Below, piece after piece: positions 28,889 to 40,149 of a stretch of DNA of 64,000 nt. Source of the stretch: Symbiodinium natans (Eukaryota; Sar; Dinophyceae; Suessiales; Symbiodiniaceae). The stretch's first letter is position 1; every line of letters begins with the position of its first letter. The stretch is taken from assembly GCA_905221605.1 (NCBI GenBank), contig CAJNDS010002129.1, positions 1 to 64,000 on the forward strand. The letters are read 5' to 3'. The notes beneath the pieces were generated by a model, which made no database searches, was not told the origin of the DNA, and saw only the letters and a list, made by a program, of their open reading frames with translations. Position numbers and translations under genes: made by a program.

Positions 28889-30154
28889 GAGGGGGTCAGG
28901 GTCATCAAGGGGGCATCAAGGTTCCGGCGTGTGCTTCAATAAGCATAGTCCTGAACGGGCCTGCTCGTATGACAATACAAACGTATATATATATATATAT
29001 TCTTTTTTTCTTAAAGCAATGCACCCCCTTAGAATGCCGTTTTGTGGAACGCTTCAGTGCCTGGGGCTGCTTCCGGAGGGTTGCATGTAGGTGCCATTGA
29101 CGCTATTCCTTTTGCGAGGGTTTGAGTCCTTGAAGTACCTGCCTTATAGCCCTTAGAATCCAAAGTTGTCAATAGAGTTTTCAACTCCGCCCGGCAGAAG
29201 CCCCGTTCGTCAACTTTCGCTTCGGAGAACGTCGCTCTGTGACAACGGGGACGCTCGCCTTTGAGAGGTTTAGGCTTTAGGGCTTAGGGTGTTGGGTAAA
29301 ACCCCTAAGGCCCGAAACTCCACGGTAGTGGCAACAGGAAATACATATCCCGAACCCAAAAGTGTAACAGCCTAAAAGTAGACTTTGCACCTAGGATGTT
29401 GGCACATGCTGTGCATCTGGTCCGGAATTTGAGTTTGGCGACGTGGTTTGCCACGACCTTTTCATTTTGTTTTGCTTAGGATCCCTCCGCAATTGGACAG
29501 ACCAAACGTGCACAGGGCGAAATGGGATTTTAGTTCAGGAGCCGGCTTAAACCCCAAAGCGCGTCTTTCTTTCACACACGAGGTCCAAACCCTGTGCGCA
29601 CAGCAAAAAACCTCACAAGCACTCCGTCAACGGATGGGTGGGGCTGCAATTAATTCCTGAGCTTTGCACTTGCTTGGTGGGGTTTGGATTTCACCGGTTC
29701 AGTCGCATACGACATGAAAACCCTCATGCGCTTGTTCGACTGGCCACGTTGCCATACACTCAGCATACACTATGGGGGAGAAACCAAAGCCTTTGAACTT
29801 TCCAAGCCCTGAAAGCCTGGGCCCCCCACTGTCCCAGAAGCTCTTGGCTCCAAAAGGTCAATTTCCTCGCCGGAATGCTGGGTGACATTGACCTGGTCCT
29901 CTTGGACTTAGCTCTTGGGCAGAAGTTGCACCCTCCTATGTTCCCTCTTATTGAGTTTGGTTGAGGCGTTTGGCGTGAGCCATTATCTCCGACATTGGTC
30001 ACCTGGGTTGTGCTTTGGAATAGTTTTTTAATTTCCCTTCTTTCCTTATACGGGAACCTAATCAGAAATAGTTTTCAAAGGGGTTAAGGCACAACTCAGT
30101 CACTTTGCTGGGGAGTCTCACATCTTCTTTGGTGCATATGCATGCTTACGTCAG
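28889..30154. other. stretch without a supported gene
   Basis: A small TA microsatellite (28983-29001); otherwise unique sequence with short ORFs that lack exon-like edges. Nearly free of telomeric units. Confidence 0.3.
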
Positions 30155-30247
30155 TGCAAATTGGCCGGAAACGCCGCTGAGAGCACACGGCGCGCTTTTG
30201 CAGGAGCACTTCGCTGGAACATGCCAGCTTGCGAAAAGAGCATGTAA
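30155..30247 (+). CDS. candidate terminal exon
   Basis: Acceptor ACGTCAG, then CKLAGNAAESTRRAFAGALR, WNMPACEKSM and TAA; exactly 31 codons. Family unknown. Confidence 0.45.
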   Translation, partial: CKLAGNAAESTRRAFAGALRWNMPACEKSM

Positions 30248-30627
30248 CGTGTGTACATCAACCATAGCCAAGAATCGCGCCGGCCAGAGCAGCAACTGGC
30301 AGATTCAGTGTGTTTTGAACCTTCGCAGCGGACATCCTCGTAGGCTTTGACGTGTGCAGCTTGAATCTTCGTAGAAAAATGTGAAGTGGTCGGCTCCCCA
30401 CCTGCAAGAGAAGCATCATGGATCAACTGTGTACCTAAACAGCACTGCCCAACAACCATAGGCCACAGACCTTCATGGAACTAAGGTAACTAAGGGGTGG
30501 GTTACTCGGTCTAGGCATACTTCCCTTAAGCAGAACTTAGTTCCGCAAGCCGATCAAAGTTTCAACTGCCTGTTGGGATTCTGCACCTGATAAATCAAGA
30601 TTTTTCATGTGACGCGGCAACTCTCCG

Positions 30628-30734
30628 TAAACCCCTAAACCCTAAACAACCCTAAACACCCTAAACCCTAAACCCTAAACCCTAAACCCTAAACCCTATA
30701 CCCTATACCCTATACCCTATAAACCCTAAACCCT
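30628..30734. repeat. CCCTAAA array with CCCTATA block
   Basis: Regular CCCTAAA units enclose about four consecutive CCCTATA variants. Confidence 0.95.
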
Positions 30735-30747
30735 CTTCGCCATCAAG

Positions 30748-30839
30748 CCTCCTGCGTCTGCAACCTCGCCCAGGCGTGCTTGAACATCTCGCCTCCCACC
30801 GTCTCGGACCCCGCAGCCTCCCACCAAAAGTCCTTATAA
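30748..30839 (+). CDS. candidate terminal exon
   Basis: ATCAAG acceptor just after a CCCTAAA array, then SCVCNLAQACLNISPPTVSD, PAASHQKSL and TAA. Cys-rich start. Family unknown. Confidence 0.5.
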
Positions 30840-31346
30840 ACTTGTGGGATGTAGAACAGGCCCGGCAGTCTCATGCCGTGCTGTCACGGAGCAGCGAGTC
30901 AGGTGGCAAAACAGCCTTGAGAGCCCTAAACCTACAACGCCTTGACAGGCCTGACAGTGGTGATTTCATCAACCATACCTAGGGTTGAGGGTTGAGGGAT
31001 TGTATGAGAAATCAAGAAGCTGGCCTGACCCATTGAGACCTTCGGAGTCCCTGCTGTGTGATCGTTTGAGTCGAAACCACCAGGGTTCTGCTCCTAGCAC
31101 CTCGCAAGCAACCTGAAGGAGATGATTTCAACAAACTTCGGAGCTCTTTCTACGTTCCGCTGTAGTATCTTAAGGAAGGAGGGGTGTCATTTCCATTCCT
31201 GAAAGTAGGTTGCCTAGGACCTAGACTTAACAGCCTCTTCGCCAGCAGTGACGATCCGAACCAGAAAGATGCAGGACCTGCTGTTTGCTGCTCAAGGGGC
31301 GCCTGGGCTCCAATGCTCCCCGGACTTCATGAGTGGGACATAGCCA

Positions 31347-31447
31347 TTTGGATGTTCCCCCTTATGCTAGCAGTCCTTAACAGGGAGTATAAAACCCCCT
31401 AGTATAATCCCTATTAAGGACTGTTAGTATAAGGCAGAACATCCCAA
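31347..31447. mobile_element. TIR element, family A, with 8-bp target duplication
   Basis: TTTGGATGTTCCCCCTTATG at the left and AGGCAGAACATCCCAA at the right. CATAGCCA stands directly outside both ends (31339-31346 and 31448-31455), giving the exact borders. Confidence 0.95.
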
Positions 31448-31608
31448 CATAGCCACGACATAGTGACATAGTGGGGCCTGATAAGCTTACAAATGCTCAC
31501 GTTCAGTATTTGCTTCTTGTGTTTCGGGTTGGCATAGCGTGCCGAAGATGGACGGGAACTCGAGGTTTTCCCTGAAGGATGCATTCATGAGTCCTGCACA
31601 GGTTGCAA

Positions 31609-31728
31609 CCCTAAACCCTCAACCCTTTTGACTAAACCCTGAACCCTAAACCCTAAACCTGAACCCTGAACCCTGAACCCTGAACCCTAAACCCTAAACC
31701 CTAAACCCTAAACCCTAAACCCTAAAGC
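31609..31728. repeat. CCCTAAA/CCCTGAA array
   Basis: Blocks of CCCTGAA within CCCTAAA; ends four bases before the AG of the next exon. Confidence 0.95.
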
Positions 31729-31732
31729 CCAG

Positions 31733-31875
31733 GCCTGGTGGTGGATGACGCAGGCCGGCGCCTACGATGGAGGAATTGCAACTCCTTCGAGAGATTGCTG
31801 GCGCCGGGGGTGCAGCCGCAGGTCTCGGCTGAGGAAAAAGGGAACATCCTTGAGGACCAAATGAACGAACCATAA
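31733..31875 (+). CDS. candidate terminal exon
   Basis: CCCTAAAGCCCAG acceptor, then LVVDDAGRRLRWRNCNSFER, LLAPGVQPQVSAEEKGNILE, DQMNEP and TAA. One of the better exons in the window by composition. Family unknown. Confidence 0.6.
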
Positions 31876-32797
31876 ACCCTTTAGGGGTCATTTGGTCCCC
31901 AAGGGTTCGGGCTCAGAGGGAAGCACAGAGGACGCATCGTCCCACAGAACTGTCGGGTTGAGAAATTCGTAATTTCGTTCGGGCCTGGGTTCAGAGAGCC
32001 TGCTGGACAGGGTTCAGGGCGGAAAGAGGGATGAGGATTCGCGTGTGGTTTTTTTGTGCCCGCCAAGACCGAGCAGAGCCCGCATGCCCGAACCATCCCA
32101 ATGTTTCCCAGTTGAACCCTAAAGCACAGCTCTCACTCCCAAGCCCCCAAACGGCCGAACCCCGAATCTCAAACACAAGCTGGACCAATGCTTGGCTCGA
32201 AGCTTGCGGCAGCCCTGCTTCTGGGGCGGCTGCAGGGGGGTTCCGGGCCGCGGCGACATCGATCTGAGGTACAAGGCATGGAAACTAGGGATCAGCAACA
32301 GGGATTTCAGGATTGAAGATGTCACGAGGCTTTTTTTTGGGCACTGGCTTGCCCATGCATCATCACTACCCGCACGCCGAATGCTGCTATTGTTCACACA
32401 ACATACCGCTTGCGGTGAGGGGCTGCCGATTAGGCCACTGCGCCTACATGTCGGCAGGTTAAGCAACACAGTTTTCTATGCGAACGTACTACAAAGAGGG
32501 CTCATGAAGGCTGCCTGTAATAGGGTCCGACCATTGTGTAGAAGCTGAGACAGCACGACCAAAAGATGGGTTTCGTCTCTCTCCCATGTGCGCTCGTGTT
32601 TATCGTCAGGGTTGTGTGAGCTTGGCCTCGAACTTCCACCAGGACAGCCGAGATGCCAGACAAGAAAGAGGCTGCGTGGGAACGCTTCGTTGTGGGTTGT
32701 GCTGCAGAAGCAAGGTCCGCTTGACTGGACGTGTCACCGCCTCCGCCCCGCAACACTTCTCCAAGAGTGTGACCTTGAGCCGTGCATGCCCTAACTA
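31876..32797. other. stretch without a supported gene
   Basis: ORFs on both strands, none with a recognisable domain. A Leu/Gly/Arg-rich patch near 32195-32265 is ambiguous. No transposon seen. Confidence 0.3.
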
Positions 32798-32957
32798 GCC
32801 CTAAAGCCCTAAAGCCCTAAAGCCCTAAAGCCCTAAAGCCCTAAAGCCCTAAAGCCCTAAAACCCTAAAACCCTAAAACCCTAAAACCCTAAAACCCTAA
32901 AACCCTAAAACCCTAAAACCCTAAACCCTAACACCCTAAAGCCCTAAACCCCTAAAA
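32798..32957. repeat. octamer telomere-variant array: CCCTAAAG x7, CCCTAAAA x8
   Basis: Two homogeneous 8-bp blocks (32799-32854 and 32855-32918) precede a few heptamers. It is the only clear octamer array in the window. Confidence 0.95.
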
Positions 32958-32958
32958 C

Positions 32959-33054
32959 TATGCCTTCTTGCATCCGTCTGACACCCTTCCCCTGTGCTCC
33001 ACGGGCGAGGCCGCATCCCTGGTGACGGCCGCAGAGAAGAATCTCAAGGCTCGG
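32959..33054 (+). CDS. candidate exon between opposed telomeric arrays
   Basis: Reads YAFLHPSDTLPLCSTGEAAS, LVTAAEKNLKAR, with donor GTTTAGGG. No AG acceptor is visible at its left edge, where CCCTAAAA sequence abuts the coding frame; the array may have overwritten it or the exon may start elsewhere. Confidence 0.5.
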
Positions 33055-33092
33055 GTTTAGGGTTTAGGGTTTAGGGTTTAGGGTTTAGGACT
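33055..33092. repeat. TTTAGGG array
   Basis: Five units beginning exactly at the proposed donor. Confidence 0.95.
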
Positions 33093-34524
33093 TAGGGACC
33101 CTCGGCGTGTAGGTGAAGGCAGACATAGGCAGACAAAGACCCATGTGCTTTTGCCCGGGATATTTGAGTTGCAAGTGTCAAAATGTTTGGTTCAAGGGGT
33201 TATCGGATTTGGTCGTATTGTTCTTCGCACTTTTCAGTCAGAACAAGACACGTGAGAGCCAGACTTGGCCCTCGAGGTTCGGCATAAAGTTGTTTCATGC
33301 ATACATAGTCCACTTTAGTCTACTTCCTGCATTGCTGCATTGCACATACATCCAGCGTAGTCTCTGTAGATCTGCTTGCTGTAAGGGCTTGGTACCCCCT
33401 AAATTCGTGCGGGTTCTTGGCGCCGGCGGTGCAGCAACCCAGCCCCTGCGATGTTCAGGTCGGCAATGCTCAGCAGGGCGTGCAGGCATCGGAGCCCTAA
33501 ATCCTCGAAGTGCACCAAAGCAAAACAAAAAAACAACTACTGTTGCATCCCTAAACATGCTGGAATTCAGAGGATGTTGGGTTTATTTAGGGTTTGGCAT
33601 CCCAATGGTTGGCTCCGAGTTCTACCTCGACTTGCCTGGGACCTTGTCACCCTGGAACCCCCTGAACCCCCAACCCCTGCTTGAATCTTCATGAGCTGTT
33701 TGTACCTTCCCTGAGCCCTCGAAACCCCAAACCCTAAACCCTAAGCTTCATCACTCTGTTGCCCTGCAACGCCTCTAGGCTCGACATGTAGGGGCGCCTC
33801 TGTTCACTTTTGCAGGCTGCGACCGCCGCAGGGAGCTTAGGGTTTAAGGATCTGGTATTGCAGTCCAGATTTCTCAACAAGGGCTTCGGGCTTCCTGGGC
33901 CATCTCCAACGCAAAGAACGTCACAAAAATAGGCACGCAACACTGGGACCCATTCTCCACTTCCGCGGACAGAAGGCCCCGACCCACCCTGAACTTTGAT
34001 CGCTTTCACTCACGACGTGTTTGCATCCTCTGAGGCACCACAATTGTCCCCCCCCCCCCCCCACAGCTTAGGCCTTAGACATCTTCAAGGGGTTGGGCCC
34101 TGACGGCGAGCCAGGAGCCCAGTCTTGTCGCTGGCATTCAAAATTATACATTCTGTACCAGATCCAAACAAGCACCGCTAAATTCGCGCAGTCACGCCAC
34201 ATGCCTGGCCTGTCTGACAAGCAACCTCCTTCAAATGGGGTTCTGAAGTACGGGGTTGCATGGGGTTTTCAGGGGTCTTAATATCGGTCCCGTTTCAGGA
34301 CCCAGATTAAGGGACCATGAACTACCCCAAGATCTCACCAGGTCTGATGGCTGTAGGGGTTGGCTCCCACGGCTCTACCGAGGGGGGCGCTCCCTGATGT
34401 GCTGCGCCTCGTCGTGGATGGCAAGCGTATGCTGGCCATTCAACAGCAAGAGGCCGTGCCAACCTTTTCTGGATATCTCTGTGTGCTTGCCGAAAGTTGG
34501 CTTCACAGGCCATGTGCCCCCAAC
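33093..34524. other. stretch without a supported gene
   Basis: A 193-codon open frame at 33113-33694 lacks domain, bias and exon signals. Poly-C at 34050-34063. Nothing else recognised. Confidence 0.3.
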
Positions 34525-34655
34525 TTGGGATGTTCCCACCTGTTTCTAGCAGTCCTCAAGGGGGATTAGAGTCGGGGGTACTATAGTCCCACCCCAAACC
34601 CTAAACCCTAAACCCTCCCGATCAAGGAGTCTTAGTAGAAGGGGGAACATCCCAA
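34525..34655. mobile_element. family A element with CCCTAAA inserted inside
   Basis: Both ends intact (TTGGGATGTTCCCACC, GGGGGAACATCCCAA). About 25 bp of CCCCAAACCCTAAACCC (34592-34616) interrupts the right arm between AGTCCC and GATCAAGG. Confidence 0.85.
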
Positions 34656-34731
34656 ACCCTAAGCCCTCCGAGGTGACAGGGTATCGCCTGTAAGCGGAAT
34701 CCTGGGCGTGCTTGGCGAGGGTAATGCAGAG

Positions 34732-34800
34732 TAGGGTTTAGGGTTAGGGTTTGGGTTTAGGGTTTAGGGTTTCGGGTTTAGGGTTTCGGGTTCAGGGGCT
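34732..34800. repeat. TTTAGGG/TTTCGGG tract
   Basis: Mixed units, G-rich strand on +. Confidence 0.85.
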
Positions 34801-34973
34801 TCCCGGTTCAGAGGTGGCCCTCCTCCACGGCCATAGTGCCAGCGTCGTCGCATTCAAACTGAGGTGCCAACTTTCCAGTGCCAAATACCTATAGCTACAA
34901 GTAGAGGAACTTCAAGTCCAACCAGCCTTAAGCACGCAAAGGTGCTTGTCCTGGTTAAGCTTTGCTTTCGCAG

Positions 34974-35049
34974 GCCCTGAACTCCGTGCGGCAGTTTGCC
35001 GAAGAAGCGCAGGCAAACTTTGCGAAGGCCTATGGCAAGTCAGTGTCAG
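34974..35049 (+). CDS. candidate exon
   Basis: Acceptor TTTCGCAG, donor GTATCC. Reads ALNSVRQFAEEAQANFAKAY, GKSVS: an amphipathic helix. Among the best edge signals in the window. Family unknown. Confidence 0.6.
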
Positions 35050-35342
35050 GTATCCATGGCTGTGAATTCATTAGTTTTCAGGCTGTATGCAGCAACATAG
35101 TCGGCCACGAATTTTAAGCCCTAAACTCTAAACCCTAACTTTAACAGCCCCCCACCCTGAACCCTCAAAGATGCGAAATCTCTGGGCCTGTGTCATGGGC
35201 AACAGCCTGGAAAGCACACCGGGCCGGAAGTTTGTACCCTAAACCCTAAACCCGAAACCCTAAACCTTATTCTGGACTTAGGTTTTTCATGTCCGGGCGT
35301 ACCCTTCCAAGCCTGCTGCAAAGGTTTTTGGGTTCAGGATCT

Positions 35343-35474
35343 TGGTAGCCCAGTGGTGCCCAATTGCCGTGCCCAATTGCCCTTGTTTTGCTTTTGGGTT
35401 CCCTTATACAGTACCTTTTAGGTTCCCTTATAAAGTACCTAAACCCTAAACCCTATGTGGCAACTGGGCTACCA
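35343..35474. mobile_element. TIR element, family D, with two CCCTAAA units inside
   Basis: Perfect 12-bp ends TGGTAGCCCAGT and ACTGGGCTACCA. CCTAAACCCTAAACCCTA lies near the right end; TTCCCTTATA is duplicated inside. Confidence 0.85.
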
Positions 35475-35587
35475 TGGGGTTTAAGATTTGGACGACTGCA
35501 AGCACCCAAGACCAGCGCCTGATGGCCCAGAAACAGAAGAAGTGTACCCATGTGCCAAGAAAGCCGAAATCCCTGAACCTCAAACCT

Positions 35588-35687
35588 CCTAAACCCTAAA
35601 CCCTAAACCCTAAACCCTAAACCCTAAACCCTAAACCCTAAACCCTAAACCCTAAACCCTAAACCCTAAACCCTAAACCCTAACCCC
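35588..35687. repeat. CCCTAAA array, 14 units
   Basis: Clean heptamers ending eight bases before the next proposed exon. Confidence 0.95.
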
Positions 35688-35695
35688 AACAACAG

Positions 35696-35780
35696 CCACC
35701 AGCCCTGACGAGGCCGGCAATAAGAGCGGAGAGGCTGCCATGATGTGGGGGACTCCCAGACATCTTGGCTTTGGCTTAGG
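35696..35780 (+). CDS. candidate exon between opposed telomeric arrays
   Basis: Acceptor CAACAG, then TSPDEAGNKSGEAAMMWG; the 3' edge is unclear. A TTTAGGG tract follows (35785-35837). Confidence 0.4.
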
Positions 35781-36334
35781 GTGGTGTAGGGTTTAGGGTT
35801 ATTTAGGGTTTAGGGTTTAGGGTTTAGGGTTTAGGGTACAATGTCTTTTTTTTGCTTTGTGGAGGGGGGGGGGGGGGGTTAGACAAGAAGAGGGCCCACG
35901 AGGCTTATGGGTTGGTTATATTTCTTTCGTTTTTTTCACATGACGTGCCTTCAGGGCCAGGTCGGTCGAGAACCAATGTATTATTGAATGTAATTATTGG
36001 GCGGGGTTTAGGGCTCAGGGCTGTGAAGTTTTCAGTTCCGGGCCAGAGTTTGCCCAAATGATTTCCGGGTCCAGGACTTGTGAATGACAAACTCTCGCCT
36101 CTCTAGTATTGAATTGTTAAACACTTCCAGGCCAACCCCTCGCACCGGCCGAAGAACAATTGGAGTGCAAGATCTGGGCTCTAGATGGTTAGACGAACAC
36201 GTCGGTACCCCTTCGAAGTATTCTCAACCTTCTCCTAGGACCCGGAATAGGCTCTTTTTTAGGCTTGGGGTTCCCTCATCATCCCCTTAAAAACAAAAGG
36301 GTCTAGTCTCTCTCGCCAAGGATCTCCCTTGCAG

Positions 36335-36379
36335 AGATTGATCTCAGTGAGCAGACTCGGCGGGCGTCCCAGTTCGAAG
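36335..36379 (+). CDS. micro-exon, 45 nt
   Basis: Acceptor CTTGCAG, donor GTCATG; reads IDLSEQTRRASQFE. Good edges, very short. Probably part of the helical gene that follows. Confidence 0.5.
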
Positions 36380-36993
36380 GTCATGGTTTCGGGCAGAGGG
36401 TTTCGGGTTTAGGGTTTAGGGCAGGCAGTGCAGCAGTCCTAGCCGTGAGAAGGGTTTAGGGTTTAGGCGGTTTAGGGTTCAACTTAGGGTTCAGGAATTA
36501 GGCCCGTTTAGGGGCTGGCCCTGTTTATGTTTTGGGACGTACGATGGCCTTGGCATGGCTCCTGCAGGGCCAAGTTCGCGGCCTACTTGACCTAAACCCT
36601 AAACCCTAAACCCTAAACCCTAAACCCTAAACCCTAAACTTGGGGGGTCACAGAATTCCTGCTAAGGCAACATGAATCCTAAGCCCTTTTGGGGTCCCTT
36701 AGATGCCCTGTCATGCCTGCCCCGTATGAAACCTGCCGACCCATAAACCCGAAACAACCTTCAAGGTTTTGTTGGGCTGTCCTGTCTCTATGCCCTGTAC
36801 ACATGCCGGTCGCAAGAAGGAACCGTCCTAGAGGAGTAGCTTGCGGAACATCGCGAACTTGGTTGAGGTGAAGGTTTCGGCTTAGACCACAGCCTAAACA
36901 CGAAATTGAAGCCCACGAATACGACCTGAGCCACTGCGTGGCTTTGGCGTTTACTACACCGCAGCAATTGGAAGGCCTCTTTCCATTGCAAAG

Positions 36994-37101
36994 TTGCCCA
37001 ACATCCAGCTTGTGGACCAGGCTCTTCCGCACAGACATGTGCTGCACATGTTTTACAACATCGCGCACCCGTGCTTGCAAGAGCGAAGAGAGCAGTTGAA
37101 G
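36994..37101 (+). CDS. candidate exon, 36 codons
   Basis: Acceptor TTGCAAAG, donor GTGTTG, length an exact multiple of three. Reads LPNIQLVDQALPHRHVLHMF, YNIAHPCLQERREQLK. Leu/His-rich helix; the opposite-strand ORF (36679-37206) is its shadow. Family unknown. Confidence 0.6.
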
Positions 37102-38293
37102 GTGTTGTGTTGCGTCTGTGTTTATGTAGTCGCTGTTTGTGGGCGGTTCTTGTTGATCATGTGGTTGTTTCTTTTGGCTAGCAGGGGTAGCCTGTAGCCA
37201 GATCACGTTTACAGTATTAAGGGCGTTACAGTCACCAGTTCACAAGTTCCTGAACATGTGTATGCATGTGTGCATGTATGTATGTGCACGTGTGAGAGAG
37301 AGAGATACACATGCTATGAGTATGCATCTATCTGTCTTTTGAGAAAGAGAGGAGAGAAAAACAACACACAAAAAGATAGAGTAAATAAAATAAGAAAATT
37401 CCAATACAAAGCTCGGACAGTGTGTGTGTGTGTGTCACCAGTAGCATCGGCCGGATGGGGTGGAGAGCCGGCAACATCTCTCAAAGCAGACGCCTGACCA
37501 ACACGTACGGGGTCTCAGGGCTGCGTCATGTGGTTGCCGAGGGGGGGAGTGTTCGATTGGTTGTGGCTGTGAAGCGACTCAACCGGAATGAATGAGAAGG
37601 CGGCCTCTGAGGTTGGGCGGTGTGGAGTCAGGGGCAGCCATCCCCTTGTCGATGCGAACTTTGGTGAAGTGCTGGATGTTATCTACATGCGGCACTTGTG
37701 GTCTCGAGTTCATCGAACTCTGCAGTAATGGTAATTCTGGTCTGCAGGGGTCATAGGTTGGCAGGGAATGTGCAACAAAGCATGGACCTGTGCAACGTTG
37801 AGAATGCCGAGCGCGCATGAATCTCGGATCAAGCTTGAAAGTTAGTTTGTGGCAATTCGGGCAGTGGCACCTCCCAGCAGCGACGAGAGCTTGCGTCGTG
37901 GAGTGCTGCGGTCCGGACGCCATATGCGGAACGACCATCAGAAAGATTTTCGGAATAGGGTGCCTTGCCAGGAGACCTGTGTGGGTGTCGAGTTTCATCG
38001 TCTTAGACTTGACAGGTCTTTGTAATTGCTATGATGGTTCAGGTGCGGGACACGTTGGGTTGCAGGCAGTTTGCACGCAGCCATGGACAGTGTACATGAG
38101 GCGAGCCTTAAAGACCCAGGCTGCTGCTCAATGTCACAGGCTCAGCAGTCAACGAGCACATGTAGCCCGCAACCCGCCAAGTCGCCGCCAACCCTGAATC
38201 TTCCGTCCCTACGACGTACTCAGCAAGGAAGTTGCGACCCTGAAACCCTAAACCCTGCAACCCTGAAACCCTAAACCCTAACCCTAAACCCAG
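37102..38293. other. stretch without a strong gene
   Basis: TG/GA microsatellites (37254-37312, 37419-37433). A Ser/Pro/Gln-rich frame at 38080-38240 could be an exon, but its edges are unclear. Confidence 0.3.
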
Positions 38294-38380
38294 CCAAGGC
38301 ATTCGTGACCGGAGGCAAGACGGGCCACGGTCGACAGCGGTCCGTGGACCTCAACAGCGCAGCTCGGAATCGGGCTTCGG
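38294..38380 (+). CDS. candidate exon
   Basis: CCCTAAACCCAG acceptor, donor GTTGGG. Reads KAFVTGGKTGHGRQRSVDLN, SAARNRAS. Basic and Gly-rich. Family unknown. Confidence 0.5.
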
Positions 38381-38423
38381 GTTGGGCGCACGCTAAACGG
38401 TCCAGAGAGGCCAGCAAGGCCAG

Positions 38424-38640
38424 TCATAATGTCATGTATAGTGTATGTATGTATATATATAGTTCCTCAGAACTAGTTATCATCATAATATCATGCATAT
38501 AGTGTTTATACATATATATATATACAAGTTATTAATACTAATCATTATGTATCATCAGAATATCATGTATATTGTGTATATAGACTTCTTGAATACTAAT
38601 TATCATCGTCATATCATGTAGAGTGTGTATATACAGTTTA
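38424..38640. repeat. diverged AT-rich tandem repeat
   Basis: ATCATCAxAATATCATGTATA and GTGTATATA motifs return three to four times at about 50-70 bp intervals, ending with CTTCTTGAATACTAATT-type sequence. Confidence 0.75.
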
Positions 38641-38766
38641 GTGATGCTGAGTCACCTTGCTGCATTCGAGGTAAGAAGCGCTGCACAGGGGCAAGGCAGC
38701 ATGTCGGCGTCTACTACCCCGCCGTCAACCACCCCGCCCTCCGGCCTCCAGGCGTGGTGCACAGAA

Positions 38767-38878
38767 TTGGGGGTTTTCGAAAATGGGTGTACCCTATTGG
38801 GGTCCATATTATTATAAGGGGATCCTATTATTCGGGGATCTATATTGGCGGCCCCCTACTTTCGTAAACCCCTAATTT
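38767..38878. mobile_element. TIR element, family G
   Basis: GGGGGTTTTCGAAAATGGG at the left, CCCCTACTTTCGTAAACCCC at the right, interior AAGGGGATCCTATTATT. Confidence 0.7.
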
Positions 38879-39395
38879 GTTTTCGGCAGCGGGAACCGGT
38901 ATAGGATGGCATCCAAGTCTGTTTGTTTATGTATGCCTGTCATGTAATCGATGCTGCTGGGGAACACAAGCATGCGATGGCTTCTTGCGTGGTGTGACGT
39001 TGCGTTGTCGGGCTCGTTTTCTCACCCACCAGACTCTTGACGATGTGAGGAGGTAAATAGTATGGTAAGCGCACGCCTCTCCGTGGAAGAGGTGGATAAT
39101 CGATTATGTCCGTCCGAAGGTAATGGCGAGCCTCCAATCGTTACGCGACGTTCTTACATGATTGAGCCACTTTCAAAGTTCTTGGGGTCAAACTCTTGTG
39201 CTCCGGTTGACGTCAGTTCCCCTACCGGAGCCTTGCCTGCCGTGCGCGAGTCGGAGAGTCGAAAGCTGTACAATTCTCCCCCCCCCCCCCGTCCCCCAAG
39301 CAAAAAAATCAAATTCCATCCCACGAACCCCGAAATCCAACACCCTGCTCAGTTGCTCAGACTCAGAGACAGCGCCGAGTAAACCCGAATGACAG

Positions 39396-39951
39396 GCCCA
39401 GCCTGGTGAGATCCTCCTTGACTTTGAGAGCAAGGAGGCAGCGGAAAAGGAGCTGCTGATGCTGAGAAATGCTCTTTGGGCTTTGAAATCTTCGTTTGGG
39501 TCTTCTGCTCGGGTTCAGGGTTGGGGGGGTGTGGAGTGTCAGGGTTTAAAGGGCGAAGGGCTTGCAGTGCTCGTGAAAACAGCAGGCCACAAAAGTATGG
39601 TAGAAGATGCTTAGCTTTGTTAAGACAACCTGTGGTGCAGCCTTCCCAAAACCATAAACCCCTAATTCTCAAGCATTTTGCCCTGAAGCCTTCAACCCTA
39701 GGCGCTCTTTGCAGCCACATGCCTACAAACACGAACAAAAACCAGGCTGAACTCCCTGGAAGAAAGTTGAGCTCTGACATCCCCATCTTGAGAAAGAAAG
39801 CCTAGCCCAAAGCCAGGCCACCAAATTGATGAAACTCTACGATTTCGAGGAACCCAAGTTTGGTGAAGTTCCGATCAGAAAGCCCGAGCTCAACCCGCAA
39901 AGTCCTCAAGCTGGTTTCTCGGTGAATGCTTTTACTTCCCCCTCCACCTAG
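39396..39951 (+). CDS. two candidate exons of a helical protein
   Basis: Exon 39396-39470 (25 codons, AG and GC edges) reads PGEILLDFESKEAAEKELLM. Exon 39817-39951 reads ATKLMKLYDFEEPKFGEVPI, RKPELNPQSPQAGFSV, and meets TAG at 39949-39951. The phase agrees across the 346-bp GC-AG intron. Alternatively a GT at 39922 joins the second exon in frame to 40052. So this is either a C-terminus or an internal part of a longer coiled-coil gene. Family unknown. Confidence 0.6.
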
Positions 39952-40051
39952 ACCTGAAGCCCCCCATATCGAAAAATCCTAACGGGGCGGTTTCACGATG
40001 TGTTTTTTGGGTTTCGGGTGCAGGCTTCGGGTCGATAGCCCTGGTACTCAG

Positions 40052-40127
40052 GTGGCGGCCAAGAAGGATCAGGAGTGGGCCAACCTTAAGCTGGAGGCCT
40101 ACCGGCACCGCGTCATCCGGAAGGATT
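40052..40127 (+). CDS. candidate coiled-coil exon
   Basis: Acceptor ACTCAG, donor GA at 40124 or GT at 40128. Reads VAAKKDQEWANLKLEAYRHR, VIRK. With the GT donor it would run in frame into the exon at 42689 (SLDEEQEAAKEARAE), which would place the complete deacylase gene inside this intron. Confidence 0.55.
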
Positions 40128-40149
40128 GTGGCTGCTGTGGGGTTTGGGG

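Noticed and set aside
33113-33694. 193-codon + strand ORF
   Set aside because: No domain, no exon edges, and it crosses low-complexity sequence.
36679-37206. 175-codon minus-strand ORF
   Set aside because: Opposite a better + strand exon (36994-37101); no domain.
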